From JAADIV01 sp964439085 (GTDB lineage Bacteria > Desulfobacterota > Desulfobulbia > Desulfobulbales > VMSU01): DNA of 5,811 nt. The notes under the pieces were generated by a model. The model made no database searches. It saw only the letters and a list, made by a program, of their open reading frames with translations, and was not told where the DNA came from. The translations under genes were made by a program, and so were the position numbers. Below are positions 5,695-5,811 of the stretch, in pieces. The stretch's first letter is position 1; every line of letters begins with the position of its first letter. The stretch lies in the NCBI GenBank assembly GCA_964439085.1, contig CAYTNB010000167.1, positions 1 to 5,811 of the forward strand. Direction: 5' to 3'.

Positions 5695-5811
5695 ATATTA
5701 GCAGGCAAAAAAGTCAACTCGCGCGAAAACCTATAAAACACACCCCCACTATCTTTTCATTCATAATTGAAGTGTTCTGAAAAACCTGATCCCGCGAACA
5801 GTAAAACCACA

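Noticed and set aside
5714..5811. Minus-strand frame open from the right edge to TGA at 5716-5714
   Set aside because: Only about 32 codons with no recognisable sequence; open frames of this length arise by chance, so it is not called as a partial gene.

Overview
The window looks like part of a Bacteroidota (Bacteroidetes) chromosome, possibly a marine or sediment Marinilabiliales/Prolixibacteraceae-type organism; the phylum is well supported and the lower rank is a guess. The evidence is AT-rich DNA, start codons preceded by A-rich leaders with no Shine-Dalgarno sequence, promoter elements matching the Bacteroidota -7 consensus TAnnTTTG upstream of ffh and tex, and proteins with Bacteroidota-like sequences.

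Layout: positions 1-52 (minus) hold the first 17 codons of folD. A 122-base spacer follows, with a terminator-like hairpin and a pair of 17-bp direct repeats. Positions 175-1515 (minus) hold a complete ffh (SRP54 GTPase). The 452-base divergent spacer 1516-1967 carries the ffh promoter, a 100-N scaffolding gap (1742-1841) and, on both sides of the gap, copies of an odd-length palindrome with core GAAC-S-GTTC. The last copies run into the promoter of tex, which occupies 1968-4103 (plus). The 351-base convergent spacer 4104-4454 has no confident gene but is packed with small repeats: a CAGAG-rich stretch, an A/T-rich hairpin, a 155-bp MITE-like element with 24-bp terminal inverted repeats, and a REP-like perfect palindrome. 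Positions 4455-5549 (minus) encode a ten-helix membrane protein of the DUF5009/HGSNAT-like acyltransferase group. The last 262 bases contain no recognisable gene, but a minus-strand terminator-like hairpin hints at a minus-strand gene beyond the right edge.

The genes are mostly housekeeping. Ffh targets nascent membrane and secreted proteins, FolD supplies one-carbon folates, and Tex is an RNA-binding transcription accessory factor. The acyltransferase-like protein stands alone and is probably linked to amino-sugar or polysaccharide handling. No multi-gene novel system is visible. The items most worth a second look are non-coding: the palindrome array at the tex promoter, which coincides with the assembly gap, and the MITE-like element, which contains an open frame.
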